DNA of 64,000 nt from Bacillus sp. P14.5 (GCF_003316765.1 NZ_NIJF01000116.1:1-64000), one strand, 5' to 3'. Positions 1 through 8,736 are shown, numbered from the stretch's first letter. A program made the numbers and translations. The notes: a model not told the origin generated them from the sequence alone.

Positions 1-800
1 ATACACGAGTTGTTATATTTGAGGGGAGATATGTACCCAGGAGCATGGGGTGGGTACATGAGTTGTGGTTTGAGGTGGAGATGTGTATCCAGGAGCTTGG
101 TGTGGATACATGAGTTGTGGTTTTGAGGTCGAGATGTGTATCCAGGAGCGTGGTGTGGATACATGAGTTGATAGATTATGGTGTAGACGTGTACCCAGAA
201 GCGTAGGGTGGGTACATGAGTTGTGGTTTTGAGGTGGAGATGTGTATCCAGAAGCGTCGGGTGGGTACATGAGTTGTTGTATTTGAGGGGAGATATGTAT
301 CCAGAAGCGTGAGGTGGATACATGAGTTGAGGATTTTGGGCTGAGATATGTACCCAGGAGCGTCGGGTGGATACACGAGTTGTTGTATTTGAGGGGAGAT
401 ATGTACCCAGAAGCGTCGGGTGGGTACATGAGTTGAGGATTTTGGGTTGAGATATGTACCCAGAAGCGTGGGGTGGATACATGAGTTGAGGATTTTGGGC
501 TGAGATATGTACCCAGAAGCGTGGAGTGGATACACGAGTTGTTATATTTGAGGGGAGATATGTATCCAGGAGCGTGGGGTGGATACATGAGTTGAGGATT
601 TTGGGCTGAGATATGTACCCAGAAGCGTCGGGTGGGTACATGAGTTGAGGATTTTGGGCTGAGAAGTGTATCCAGAAGCGTTGGGTGGATACATGAGATG
701 TGGATTTTGGGCTGCAATATGTATCCAGGAGCGTGGTGTGGATACATGAGTTGTGGTATTTGAGAGGAGATATGTATCCAGAAGCGTTGGGTGGATACAG
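1..800 (+). repeat. Tandem array 1 of ~53-bp units (about 15 copies)
   Basis: About fifteen head-to-tail units of 52 to 54 bp, the first cut by the window edge. Each unit has a conserved GAGATATGTAYCCA block, an 11-nt core such as GGAGCGTGGGG or GAAGCGTCGGG, a TGGRTACATGAGTTG block, and a 13-14-nt linker of a few types (ending GAGGTG, GAGGGG or TTGGGCT). The arms GTAYCCA and TGGRTAC are inverted repeats flanking the core. The period is close to five turns of B-DNA. The minus strand is open in all three frames only because the repeat lacks stops; I do not regard those frames as genes. The same family recurs near 16711, 27205 and 33220. Confidence 0.95.
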
Positions 801-817
801 AAGTTTTTAATAATATC

Positions 818-830
818 GGGGTCTGACCCC
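818..830. repeat. Short palindrome GGGGTCTGACCCC at the array edge
   Basis: A 13-nt sequence with 5-bp inverted arms directly beyond the last array unit. Elements of this look are common in Bacillaceae intergenic DNA. Function unknown. Confidence 0.5.
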
Positions 831-932
831 AATGGCGCCTTTTTGAAGGGGATACAGGATAGAAAACTATCTTTCTCTTATTGACAATATCTGCAACTTT
901 CACTATGCTATAGATAACTGAATACGGAAAGA

Positions 933-1098
933 ATAGGTTTGATTTACTGATCTATGGAAGTAAATCATTAAAAGGGAAGTCCGGTGAAATTCCGGCGTGG
1001 TCCCGCCACTGTATATGGGAGTTTTCTACTAAAATACCACTGTCTAAAGATGGGAAGGTGATAGAAAACGATGATCATGAGCCAGGAGACCTGCCTAT
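933..1098 (+). promoter_or_regulatory. Cobalamin (adenosylcobalamin-type) riboswitch
   Basis: The hallmark elements are all present in order: an early TAGGTTTG segment, AGGGAAG, the CCGGTGAAATTCCGG segment, GGTCCCGCCACTGTA, a second CCACTG, GGGAAGG, and the box GAGCCAGGAGACCTGCC near 1079-1095. It lies about 160 bp upstream of an operon with transcobalamin-like proteins and an ECF importer, which sets their likely ligand as a corrinoid. A terminator at 1198-1228 is the probable expression platform. Confidence 0.95.
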
Positions 1099-1197
1099 TT
1101 TTAACGACATTCGACCTACGCGGATAGGGAGGTGTACAACGTTTCTGGCATTATGCTGTCTTTGTGCGTAATGAAACCGGAATCCTGCTGTGTACAC

Positions 1198-1228
1198 ACA
1201 TCTCTTGGATAAGGGGTGTATTTTTTTT
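1198..1228 (+). terminator. Riboswitch-linked intrinsic terminator
   Basis: Stem ACATCTCTT / AAGGGGTGT with loop GGAT, followed by eight T residues, 32 bp before the first gene. The position fits a terminator that forms when the cobalamin aptamer is occupied. The competing antiterminator was not resolved; GTGTAC at 1132 and TGTACAC at 1191 could pair in it. Confidence 0.65.
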
Positions 1229-1259
1229 GCGTAAATACCATATAAGGGGAGAGTTTTCC

Positions 1260-3230
1260 ATGAACAAGCGAATTATGCAGCGTTTGACGGTTATATTAGC
1301 CGTTCTCGTGCTGATTGTGGGCAATCTGGCGTTTATTCAGCCGGCTGCAAATGCGGCTGGGCTTGATAATGCAGTGACGATCAAAGCGATTGATGAAAAT
1401 GGTGAGGTTGTTTTACCATTGACTGCAGTGGAGATAGAAGAAGGGGAAACGGCTTATGATGCGCTGCAGGAAGCCGGTGAGAAAAACGATGCAGAAATTG
1501 AAGCAGCCATGGGGGAGTATGGGGCGTTCATCACTGGCATTGGAGGAGCATCCCCAACAGGAGAGGCTTACTGGTCTTTCAATCTTAACGGAATAGCTGC
1601 AGAAGTAGGTGCTTCTACACACCAGGCTTCCAATGGCGACCATTACCTGTTTTCTATCACAGAATGGCCTAGTCCTTCTGTAACCGCTAAAGTTTCGGTA
1701 ATCGGGAAAGATGGAGCCGAAATAATTTCTGAAGAACAAGTGGAACTGATACAAGGAGCCAGTGCGTACGGCGCCTTAATTCAGGCAGCTGCAAAACATG
1801 ATGTACCTGTACAAGCTACAGTGGATAACACATTTTTTACGTTTATCAATAATATCGCAAATACAGAATTGGGTGCCAATGATTATTGGAGTGTAGATGT
1901 AAACGGCAATGGTTTAAACAGCAGTATCGTAGAATATACGATTCAGCCGGATGATCACGTGCAAATGACACTTCAAACCTATGAAGCGCCGTCCGAACCA
2001 GATCCAGAGGAGCCGGGTGAACCGGAAGAACCAGCTGAGCCGGAAGAGTCGGCAGAGGAAGCAGATCCTGTTACAGAGAAAGAAATCAATGAGGGTATCG
2101 CAAATATCTTATCTTATATGAAAGCCAATGACGTTTCTGTCGCGTACGGAAATGAGTGGTGGGTATGGGGACTGGCGAATGTCAATGAAAAAATCCCATC
2201 CTCTTATGTCACAAGTGTGGCAGACAGAGTAGAATCGCTAGAAGGAAACTTCCGAAATATCTATGATTTAGAGAAAACGATTATGGGACTATCGGCGGCA
2301 GGCAAGGATGCAGCTTCTATAGAAGGATATGACCTGGTTGAGGCATTGGTGAATCATGCCAGTTTTGAAAATCCAGTGATTAATATGAATATCTATGCAC
2401 TGCTGGCAGTCGACAGCGGCCAATATGAAACACCGGAAGGCTTCAGGGAGGAGCAAGTGGAAGCTGTTTTGGCAAATGAGCTGGATGGCGGAGGCTGGAG
2501 CTTCGTCGGTTCGACTCCGAGCCCAGACATTACGGGAATGGCATTGGCTGCATTAGCTCCTTACAAGGAACAGACTGATGTAAAGGCAGCAATTGACCGT
2601 GCAGTTACGTACCTTTCTGAAGCTCAGGGAGAGACTGGCGGGTATAACATTGATACCAATGGAGGAGACGCCAGCGAATCCATTTCACAGGCAATAATAG
2701 GTCTTGCTTCTGTTGGAGTGAATCCTAACGGAGAAGCATTTACTAAAACTGGCGGAAATCTTGTTCAGCATTTAATGAAGTTCAAACAAGCTGACGGCGG
2801 CTTCAGTCATTTGCAAGATGATGGAGCTTCAAGTTCAATGTCTACTCAACAAGCTTTATTGGCTTTAACTGCTTATCAAAGCTTTGTGAATGGAAGCGGG
2901 CTGGTGTATCAGTTTGATTTGGAAATTGGTGAAACCCCGGAACAGCCTGAGCAGCCTGAAACAGAGCAGCCGGATGAAACAGAAACAGAAACAGAAACAG
3001 AACAGCCGGAACAGCCAAGTGATCAGGACGATTCCGAGGAAGTTCCAACTGAGCAGCCTGAACAGTCAAATGACGAAACACCTGCAGAAGAAACAACAAC
3101 AGCTAAGAAAACAGAAGGAGAGAAACTGCCTGAAACAGGAACAGATACGTTAGCTATTATGATAGCTGGTCTTGGTTTACTGTTGATCGGTTTCATTCTA
3201 TTCTATATATATCGCAGAAAAACAGCATAA
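1260..3230 (+). CDS. LPXTG wall-anchored transcobalamin-like protein (two DUF4430-type domains plus alpha/alpha barrel)
   Basis: A 656-residue exported protein; I start it at ATG 1260 behind AAGGGGAGAG, since an upstream in-frame start lies before the riboswitch terminator. Visible parts: signal peptide (about 1-32, ending near ANAA); two related beta domains (about 35-205) like the transcobalamin C-terminal/DUF4430 fold, each with a YDAL or YGAL segment and a YWS motif; an acidic Pro/Glu spacer; an alpha/alpha-toroid region of the terpenoid-cyclase/prenyltransferase/intrinsic-factor class (about 250-560), with GGGWSF and ADGGFSH repeats; an acidic tail; and LPETG with a membrane helix and RRK. 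Intrinsic factor and transcobalamin bind B12 between these two fold types. With the riboswitch upstream, I infer capture of cobalamin at the wall. Sortase anchoring follows from LPETG. Ligand binding is not proven. Confidence 0.87.
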   Translation: MNKRIMQRLTVILAVLVLIVGNLAFIQPAANAAGLDNAVTIKAIDENGEVVLPLTAVEIEEGETAYDALQEAGEKNDAEIEAAMGEYGAFITGIGGASPTGEAYWSFNLNGIAAEVGASTHQASNGDHYLFSITEWPSPSVTAKVSVIGKDGAEIISEEQVELIQGASAYGALIQAAAKHDVPVQATVDNTFFTFINNIANTELGANDYWSVDVNGNGLNSSIVEYTIQPDDHVQMTLQTYEAPSEPDPEEPGEPEEPAEPEESAEEADPVTEKEINEGIANILSYMKANDVSVAYGNEWWVWGLANVNEKIPSSYVTSVADRVESLEGNFRNIYDLEKTIMGLSAAGKDAASIEGYDLVEALVNHASFENPVINMNIYALLAVDSGQYETPEGFREEQVEAVLANELDGGGWSFVGSTPSPDITGMALAALAPYKEQTDVKAAIDRAVTYLSEAQGETGGYNIDTNGGDASESISQAIIGLASVGVNPNGEAFTKTGGNLVQHLMKFKQADGGFSHLQDDGASSSMSTQQALLALTAYQSFVNGSGLVYQFDLEIGETPEQPEQPETEQPDETETETETEQPEQPSDQDDSEEVPTEQPEQSNDETPAEETTTAKKTEGEKLPETGTDTLAIMIAGLGLLLIGFILFYIYRRKTA

Positions 3231-3239
3231 TTAATAATC

Positions 3240-3269
3240 GGGTAATTTATCCTAATGGATGAATTACCC
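3240..3269 (+). terminator. Intercistronic hairpin
   Basis: GGGTAATT and AATTACCC form an 8-bp stem between the wall protein and the lipoprotein. There is no T tract, so partial attenuation or mRNA stabilisation is more likely than full termination. Confidence 0.45.
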
Positions 3270-3299
3270 TCATTCATTGTTAGGAGAGGAGGATGAACG

Positions 3300-4172
3300 A
3301 TGAAACGATTGATTTTTTCAGCTTTGATGCTGCTGATGTTGTTACTGGCCGGATGTGCAAAAGATGAAGTGGGACCACCAGCTGAGAATTCTGGTGAACA
3401 GTCTGAAGAGCTGGCAGGGGAAGGTGCTTCCAATGATCCGATAGTCGAGAAGGAAGATAGCGAAACAGAGAAAGAAGCCTCAAGCGACGACAAAAATGAA
3501 AACAGTGGCGATAAGAAAACAGAAGAAACTTCCCAGAAGGAAACCAGAAGCGGCAGCAATTCTGACCAAGAGGATGCAGCCACCAATACTTCTGAACAGG
3601 CGCAACAGACCGAACAGACGGCTAAAAAAGAGCAGGCTGATCCATCGCCATCAGAAAGTAATCAGACAAAGAAATCTCAGGGAGAAACGGCCTCTTCCAG
3701 CACTGAAAAAAAGGAAGCAGAAAAACCTGTTAAGCAAGAAGAGAAAACCTCTTCGCCAAAGCAGGAAAAGGACTCAGCTCCTCCAAAACAGGAAGAGAAA
3801 ACCGCCCCGCCAAAACAGGATCCGCCAAAAGAGCCTGAGAAACCAAAACAAACCGTCACGATCACCATGGTTGCTCCGGATGTAAAAGGGACGATCCTAC
3901 CGGTGACAACGGTGGAGATAGCAGAGGGGGATACGGTTCTGTCAGTCACACAGAAGATCACCAAAGCTGAAGGCATCCAACTGAGTGTCCGGGGATCAGG
4001 GGCGACTGCTTATGTTGAAGGAATTGATAATTTATTTGAAATGGACGAGGGTCCGTTGAGTGGATGGGAAGTTTTCGTCGACGGAAAGCAATTAGATAAA
4101 AGTACCGGCATATACGGTATCAAGCCGGGACAGGCTATTAAGTGGCATTTCACGAAGAACTACACAGAATAG
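3300..4172 (+). CDS. Lipoprotein with C-terminal transcobalamin-like (DUF4430-type) domain
   Basis: A 290-residue protein starting at ATG 3300 behind AGGAGAGGAGG. A type II signal peptide ends in the lipobox LAGC (Cys about 19). A long low-complexity linker rich in Glu, Lys, Ser, Gln and Pro (about 25-180), with KQEEKTAPPKQ-like repeats, reaches from the membrane. The last ~100 residues form one beta domain related to those in the preceding wall protein, with a GWEVFVDG motif. The layout suggests a relay: the wall protein catches the corrinoid and this membrane-tethered domain passes it to the ECF transporter encoded next. That job is inferred from domains and operon position. Confidence 0.85.
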   Translation: MKRLIFSALMLLMLLLAGCAKDEVGPPAENSGEQSEELAGEGASNDPIVEKEDSETEKEASSDDKNENSGDKKTEETSQKETRSGSNSDQEDAATNTSEQAQQTEQTAKKEQADPSPSESNQTKKSQGETASSSTEKKEAEKPVKQEEKTSSPKQEKDSAPPKQEEKTAPPKQDPPKEPEKPKQTVTITMVAPDVKGTILPVTTVEIAEGDTVLSVTQKITKAEGIQLSVRGSGATAYVEGIDNLFEMDEGPLSGWEVFVDGKQLDKSTGIYGIKPGQAIKWHFTKNYTE

Positions 4173-4200
4173 CTAAATCAGAGGATTGAGTTGAGTTAAA

Positions 4201-5088
4201 ATGATACGGGGATTTCGATCGTTTCATCCTGTAATATTGCTTCTATATTATATCCTGGCAATAGCCGGAATCATGCTCTATCAGCATCCGGTGTTCCTGG
4301 CAGCATCCGCCTTGATAATCATCCTCATCAATTGGATGCTTGACGGGGGCAGGGAATTGAAAAAATGGATGATTCCAATATTTTTTATGGGTGTTCTTAC
4401 TTTGCTTCTGACGCCCTTTTTTAATCGCCGCGGCAATCATATTTTATTTTATTTATTCGACAATCAAGTATTTCTGGAAGCGGTATGGCAGGGAGTGATG
4501 ATTGCATTGACTCTTGTCGGAATACTGACCCTGTTCATTACCTTTAATTTAGTCATCACACCGGATAAATTCGTCTTTCTATTCTCGAGGATCCTTCCGC
4601 AATGGGCGCTACTGATCATGTTGTCCATGCGATTTGTTCCGCTGCTGAGGAAAAGGCTCAAAGAAATCAGTGATGCACAAGGTGTGAAGGGCATGTCAAT
4701 CAAGAGCGGATCATGGAAGAGCCGTGCCCGGACAGGGATGCTGCTTCTGCAAATTCTTCTGACATGGTCGCTGGAAGAGTCCATTCAAACGGCGGATTCC
4801 ATGACAGCGAGGGGCTATGGAATTGGGAAGCGCAGTAAATACCAGCCGTTTTATATGAAAAGCAGGGATTGGATTGCACTTGCATTTCTTTTGTTAAGCG
4901 GTTCACTTGTTCTTTTTGGCTGGTGGCTGGGTGACGGTGTGATGACATTGCTCCCGACCCTTGAGCCAGTGTGGTTATACGGCAGAGAATGGTTTTATTT
5001 AGCGATTTGGTGCTTGTTTATTGGATTTCCGGTCTGGATGGAAGGAAAGGAGATGGTGAAATGGAGATACTTTCGGCACATAATTTAA
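4201..5088 (+). CDS. ECF transporter transmembrane (T) component
   Basis: A 295-residue polytopic protein of the EcfT/CbiQ family, the scaffold that couples the two ATPases to the substrate-binding S component. There are several N-terminal membrane helices. The cytoplasmic region carries the family's coupling segment with the Ala-Arg-Gly signature (SMTARGYG, about 199-206). It sits 28 bp after the lipoprotein and overlaps the start of the ATPase gene by 28 bp, indicating translational coupling. Under the cobalamin riboswitch it plausibly corresponds to CbrU of the CbrTUV corrinoid importers, but sequence alone gives only the T-component family. Confidence 0.88.
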   Translation: MIRGFRSFHPVILLLYYILAIAGIMLYQHPVFLAASALIIILINWMLDGGRELKKWMIPIFFMGVLTLLLTPFFNRRGNHILFYLFDNQVFLEAVWQGVMIALTLVGILTLFITFNLVITPDKFVFLFSRILPQWALLIMLSMRFVPLLRKRLKEISDAQGVKGMSIKSGSWKSRARTGMLLLQILLTWSLEESIQTADSMTARGYGIGKRSKYQPFYMKSRDWIALAFLLLSGSLVLFGWWLGDGVMTLLPTLEPVWLYGREWFYLAIWCLFIGFPVWMEGKEMVKWRYFRHII

Positions 5089-6709
5089 GTTTCACTTATC
5101 CCGAAGAGGCAGAGAAGGCATTAAGCGATATAAGTATAAGTGTGCAGCAGGGCGAATTTGTGGTCCTTTGCGGTCCTTCCGGAAGCGGTAAATCCACTCT
5201 GCTTCGCCTTTTTAAACCTGAAATCGCCCCGCATGGTAAAGTAGAGGGCTCCCTTTTCTTTCAAGAAAGGCTGCTGGAAGATCTTGATTTGCGAATGAAA
5301 GCCAAGGATTTGGGAATGGTTTTTCAGGATCCCGAGAACCAAATCGCCATGGACAATGTGATGGAAGAACTTATCTTTGGCATGGAGAATCTAGGATTTA
5401 CAACAGAGCAAATGCGGAAAAAAGTCGCTGAAATGGCCAATTTCTTCGGATTGAATCATCTTTTGCACAAACGGACAGATGAGTTGTCAGGAGGTCAAAA
5501 GCAATTGGTCAACTTAGCAGCTGTTTTGCTGCTTGATCCCAAGGTTTTGCTGCTGGATGAGCCGACTGCCCAGCTTGATCCAATTGCCGCAAAAGAGTTC
5601 ATTCATATGCTTCAGCGCCTGAATGAAGAGTTCGGCATTACGATTGTTATCGTGGAGCATCGTCTGGATGAGCTGTTTACGGTCGCGAATAGGGTGATCA
5701 TGCTAGAAAATGGAGAATTGCTTCATGATATGACACCTGTGGAAATTGTGCAGGCTCTTCGAAACCATGAAATCATGAGGAATTTCCTGCCAAGCACTGC
5801 GCTATTATATCTGGATTTTCATTTGGGAAGACTTACAGAAAATGTCCCTCTCAATGTGAAAGAAACAAGACAATGGCTGCAAGACCAGAAGATTCAGTGC
5901 AGTGAACCCCTTGAGGAAACGAATGTAAATCATTCTCCCCTCCTTGAACTGAATGAAATTGATTTCCAGTATGATAAACATACTGCGCCCGTGCTTCATA
6001 ACTTAAATCTTACTATCTTTGAAGGGGAATGGCTTGCGATCGTCGGCGCGAACGGTACCGGCAAATCCACCCTGCTGAAAGTAATCGGGGGCATCCTGAA
6101 ATTCCAGCACGGCTGGATGAGGTTCAACGGAAAGAAGGTAAAAAAACGCTTTCCAGAACAAGTGAGCTATCTTCCTCAAAATCCAAAGGTATTTTTATTC
6201 AGGATACAATCAAAAAGGAATTTGACCACATAGCGGAGCAGCATGGTCTGACGGATGCTGAAGACCGCATCCAGGCGCTCCTGGAAAAGTTGAATATCCG
6301 GCATCTGCAGGACCGCCATCCTTATGACCTGAGCGGAGGAGAATTGCAGAAGGCAGCATTGATTGGCAGCTTGCTGGCGGAACCAAAAATTTTGCTGATC
6401 GATGAGCCTACCAAAGGACTTGATCCCCAATCAAAAAAGGCATTCGGCGAAATTGTCTCAGATTTGGTAAAAGAGGGGCTTACTGTTGTGATGGTCACTC
6501 ATGATATCGAATTTGCCGCAAACCATGCAACAAGATGCAGCATGCTGTTTCAAGGAGAGATTACCGTAACCGAAAGAACGAGAGATTTTTTCCACGAAAA
6601 TACCTATTATACGACAGTCGTGAATAGGGTGACACGAAACAGCCATGTGAGCCCGGTCGTGACATTAGAGGAGGCAAAGCGCCTATGGCACGTTCAAAGC
6701 CAGTCTTAA
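5061..6709 (+). pseudogene. ECF transporter double ATPase, frameshifted
   Basis: The start is ATG 5061 behind AAGGAGATG. The frame encodes two ABC ATPase domains in one chain, as in YkoD-like ECF ATPases. Domain 1 has Walker [10 protein letters not shown], signature LSGGQKQ and Walker B LLLDEP. Domain 2 has Walker A GANGTGKST before the break and signature LSGGELQK, Walker B LLIDEP and switch His (THD) after it. The reading frame changes at T5 (6192-6196): one extra T would restore continuous coding as NPKVFFIQDT. As written, the first frame stops at 6233 with domain 2 lacking its signature and Walker B. Everything else is well conserved, so a base-calling error or a very recent mutation is likely. 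If real, ECF import would be impaired. Confidence 0.85.
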
Positions 6710-7374
6710 TCAGCGTTGCCATCCTGATTCTCGTCCTTCTCATTGGTTTTCCATTATTTAACCAGCAGCATTACCTGGCATTAAGTCTGTTGATCATGGG
6801 GGCATCCTTTCTTCCGTTCATGGTCAGTTTCTCTGCGAAACAGGTGATGAGCAGAGAACTGGTAGTGATCGCCATACTTGCGGCGATCGCCGCTGTCAGC
6901 CGGGTCCCTTTTGCATCGATACCAAGCGTGCAGCCGACAACCTTCGTCATCATCATGGCAGCCATGGTATTGGGACCGCAAAGCGGATTCGTCGTCGGCA
7001 CCTTGGCTGCCATCGTCTCCAATCTGTTTCTAGGGCATGGCCCGTGGACGCCATGGCAGATGTATGCTTGGGGCATGATCGGCTTAACTGCAGGACTTCT
7101 TGGAAACACGAGGTTCATGCAGAATAAGATAGGGCGCTGTATTTTTGGATTCATTGCCGGAATTGCTTTCGGCTGGATAATGAATCTGTGGTTCGTTGTC
7201 GGTGTCATCCAGGAATTCAACTGGCCCGCCATCTTATTATACTACAGCACCAGCTTTTATTTTGACCTTGCCCATGCTGTCTGCAATGTGTTATTTATAT
7301 GGGTTTTCAGTGCCAGCTGGATGAAGATCATCGGCAGGTTTAAGGTGAAGTATGGGTTGTTTACCGGGACCTGA
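6685..7374 (+). CDS. ECF transporter substrate-binding (S) component, probably for cobalamin
   Basis: A 229-residue membrane protein with about six hydrophobic segments, starting at ATG 6685 behind GAGGAGG inside the ATPase 3' end (25-bp overlap). S components bind the vitamin and topple in the membrane during transport. The central part, with QPTTFVIIMAAMVLGP and a GPWTPWQMYAWG segment, resembles CbrT-like S components. The riboswitch and transcobalamin-like proteins upstream make a corrinoid the favoured ligand. It is the last gene of the operon. Confidence 0.8.
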   Translation: MARSKPVLISVAILILVLLIGFPLFNQQHYLALSLLIMGASFLPFMVSFSAKQVMSRELVVIAILAAIAAVSRVPFASIPSVQPTTFVIIMAAMVLGPQSGFVVGTLAAIVSNLFLGHGPWTPWQMYAWGMIGLTAGLLGNTRFMQNKIGRCIFGFIAGIAFGWIMNLWFVVGVIQEFNWPAILLYYSTSFYFDLAHAVCNVLFIWVFSASWMKIIGRFKVKYGLFTGT

Positions 7375-7381
7375 CTCCAGG

Positions 7382-7416
7382 CGTCGGGACACAGGGACAG
7401 GTTCCTTGTCCCGACG
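7382..7416. repeat. GTCGGGACA-type palindromic intergenic element
   Basis: CGTCGGGACA and TGTCCCGACG form a perfect 10-bp stem, with AGGGACAGGTTCC between, 8 bp after the S-component stop. It has the look of the GGGACAGG dispersed elements of Bacillaceae and may double as a transcript-end hairpin. Confidence 0.6.
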
Positions 7417-7475
7417 AATTAATACAAATTACTACTGAGACAAATTATTAATGCAGAAGAGACCTGTCAACTATG

Positions 7476-7525
7476 GCATGTCTCTTTTCTGTTTCCATAG
7501 CTGAATGGGACAATGTACCTGTCCC
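7476..7525 (+). repeat. Exact 50-bp direct repeat, copy 1
   Basis: Fifty bases, from GCATGTCTC to CTGTCCC, are identical to 16650-16699. The left part is the 3' half of an AGAGAC/GTCTCTTTT hairpin (5' arm near 7457), and the right part contains a GGGACA/TGTCCC hairpin. A weaker relative of the left part lies near 18046. No coding sense seen. Confidence 0.85.
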
Positions 7526-7539
7526 TCCGTCTGTAAACT

Positions 7540-8168
7540 ATGGTCTCCAGGAAGGCAAAAAAGCCTCCAAGTGAAGCTGCGAGTGAATACAGAGGAATAG
7601 GACAGTCGGTTGGTGTAACAACGTTCAGCTATGGCTCTGCTAAATCATAAAAGTCACGAAAAAAGGAAGAATACATACCTGGTGGTACGGCAGGGTATTA
7701 CGAGGACCCGGCCAACATCTACTTCCAGAAATCGACAGACGGGAGGAACGAAGAAGGATAAAAAGTGAGGACTCCTATTCCGTTGGTGAATATACAAAGA
7801 GGGAAACAAAAGGGCGAAGCGGAAGGCGTTGGAAGAGGAGGCCTATCTTCTCCGGATATAATGCTGACCACTGGATAGTAAAAGCAGCCGATGATGCCTT
7901 AAGCCGCACTCAAAGAGAACGGGAATGGGAAAACGACAAGCAGGATTACCAGCCCATAACCGATTCATACAATCACTGGGAGTCCCAATGCCGCTGCTGC
8001 ACCCGTTGTTCTTATCCTTGTGATTGCTGCGGTGAATGTGGAGAAGCAAATTGCCGTTGGTGCCGGTCGTGCGATTCATACCCTTGCCAGTGCTGTTCAA
8101 GGTGCGATTCGTACCCATGTGAGTGCTGTGAGGATTGCGGCCAGCCGGATCGGTATTGTCGTAGTTAA
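7540..8168 (+). pseudogene. Decayed gene with cysteine-rich tail
   Basis: Coding-like sequence runs here in shifting frames. The ATG at 7540 opens 36 codons ending at TAA 7648. The same frame continues past the stop to 7761 (EYIPGGTAGYYEDPAN). Two further frame changes lead to a long frame ending at TAA 8166. Its last 60 codons (7989-8168) hold 20 cysteines in a repeating pattern (CDSYPCQCC, CDSYPCECC), suggesting metal-binding knuckles. That long frame has no ATG, GTG or TTG start before the Cys-rich part. I do not recognise the family. I read it as a pseudogene with several lesions. Confidence 0.5.
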
Positions 8169-8207
8169 AGGAGGGACATAGGGTAGAGGTTAAATTTCTC
8201 ATTATTA

Positions 8208-8465
8208 CACATCTCGGCTGGAAACTGCAGCTCGTCACCGAAGAGAAGGTTACTTTAAACACATATAGCCCGGAAACTGTGTGTCGTGACCGAAGTCAGG
8301 TCTACTCATACATCTCTAGCCGGGAAACCGTGTCTTGCTACCGAAGTGAGGTCTACTTCATCATATCCCGCCCGGTAACTGCAGCTAGTGACCTAAGACG
8401 GGCTGCTACGAACACATCTTCCCCAAAAACCTCAGGGCACGACCGAAGCCAGGTCCCCCCATCGT
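8208..8465 (+). repeat. Degenerate tandem repeat of ~51 bp (about 5 copies)
   Basis: Aligned starts of GGAAACTG-like segments lie at about 8220, 8272, 8323, 8374 and 8425. Each is followed by a CGTGACCGAAG-like segment and AGGTCTAC. Copies differ at many positions, so the array is old. It has a period near that of the ~53-bp arrays but no clear sequence match to them. Confidence 0.75.
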
Positions 8466-8649
8466 ACCCAACCGGTCTCCAAACTTCACACAATTGCATC
8501 GGTTAGCTAAATGAACAACGGTACCTGTCCAGCCACCACGCCTTACAAAAAGGTTAATGATTTTTTATAATTAGTTAACACCAGGTTTACAAACCATTGT
8601 TAGTATTTTTGTATACAAGTATATATTTATTCTGGTTAGGGAAACTGAG

Positions 8650-8718
8650 AAACCTTCGATAGATGAGTGCCTTTCTATATTTTTATAGAAAAACCATCTG
8701 TTGGAGGTTTTATTTTTT
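8650..8718 (+). promoter_or_regulatory. Leader terminator upstream of glpP (likely antitermination target)
   Basis: AAACCT (8650) pairs with AGGTTT (8705) and AGATG with CATCT, around an inner TTCTATA/TATAGAA hairpin, followed by ATTTTTT just before the glpP ribosome binding site. GlpP in Bacillus subtilis acts by antitermination on glp leaders. The GAGAAACCT motif at the 5' arm recurs in the leader at 10801-10809, so both may be GlpP targets. A possible promoter is TTTACA, 18 bp, TGTATA upstream. Confidence 0.65.
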
Positions 8719-8736
8719 GGAAAAGGGAGGGATTAA

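Noticed and set aside
1-800. CRISPR array
   Set aside because: Spacing is regular, but the would-be spacers are near-identical across units, the unit is tandem rather than repeat-spacer, and no cas gene is present.
13-903. Long minus-strand open frames (296, 119 and 96 codons) full of MYPP, GYTSP and NSCTH motifs
   Set aside because: They are translations of the ~53-bp tandem repeat in different frames. They have no ribosome binding site, and the period (not a multiple of three) gives the same motif in all frames.
1164-1259. Upstream start for the wall protein
   Set aside because: It would lie before and across the riboswitch terminator, and ATG 1260 has the good binding site and a normal signal peptide.
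2842-3153. Alternate frames over the Glu/Gln/Pro-rich tail of the wall protein
   Set aside because: Low-complexity shadow of the LPXTG gene.
6185-6205. Programmed -1 ribosomal frameshift in the ECF ATPase
   Set aside because: ATTTTTA is not a canonical X XXY YYZ heptamer and I see no downstream pseudoknot; an indel in a T run is simpler.
7843-8262. Minus-strand 139-codon frame
   Set aside because: It is the shadow of the cysteine-rich plus-strand sequence and has no binding site.
8260-8520. tRNA or small RNA genes among the short repeats
   Set aside because: No cloverleaf, T-loop or CCA features; the pattern is a tandem repeat.
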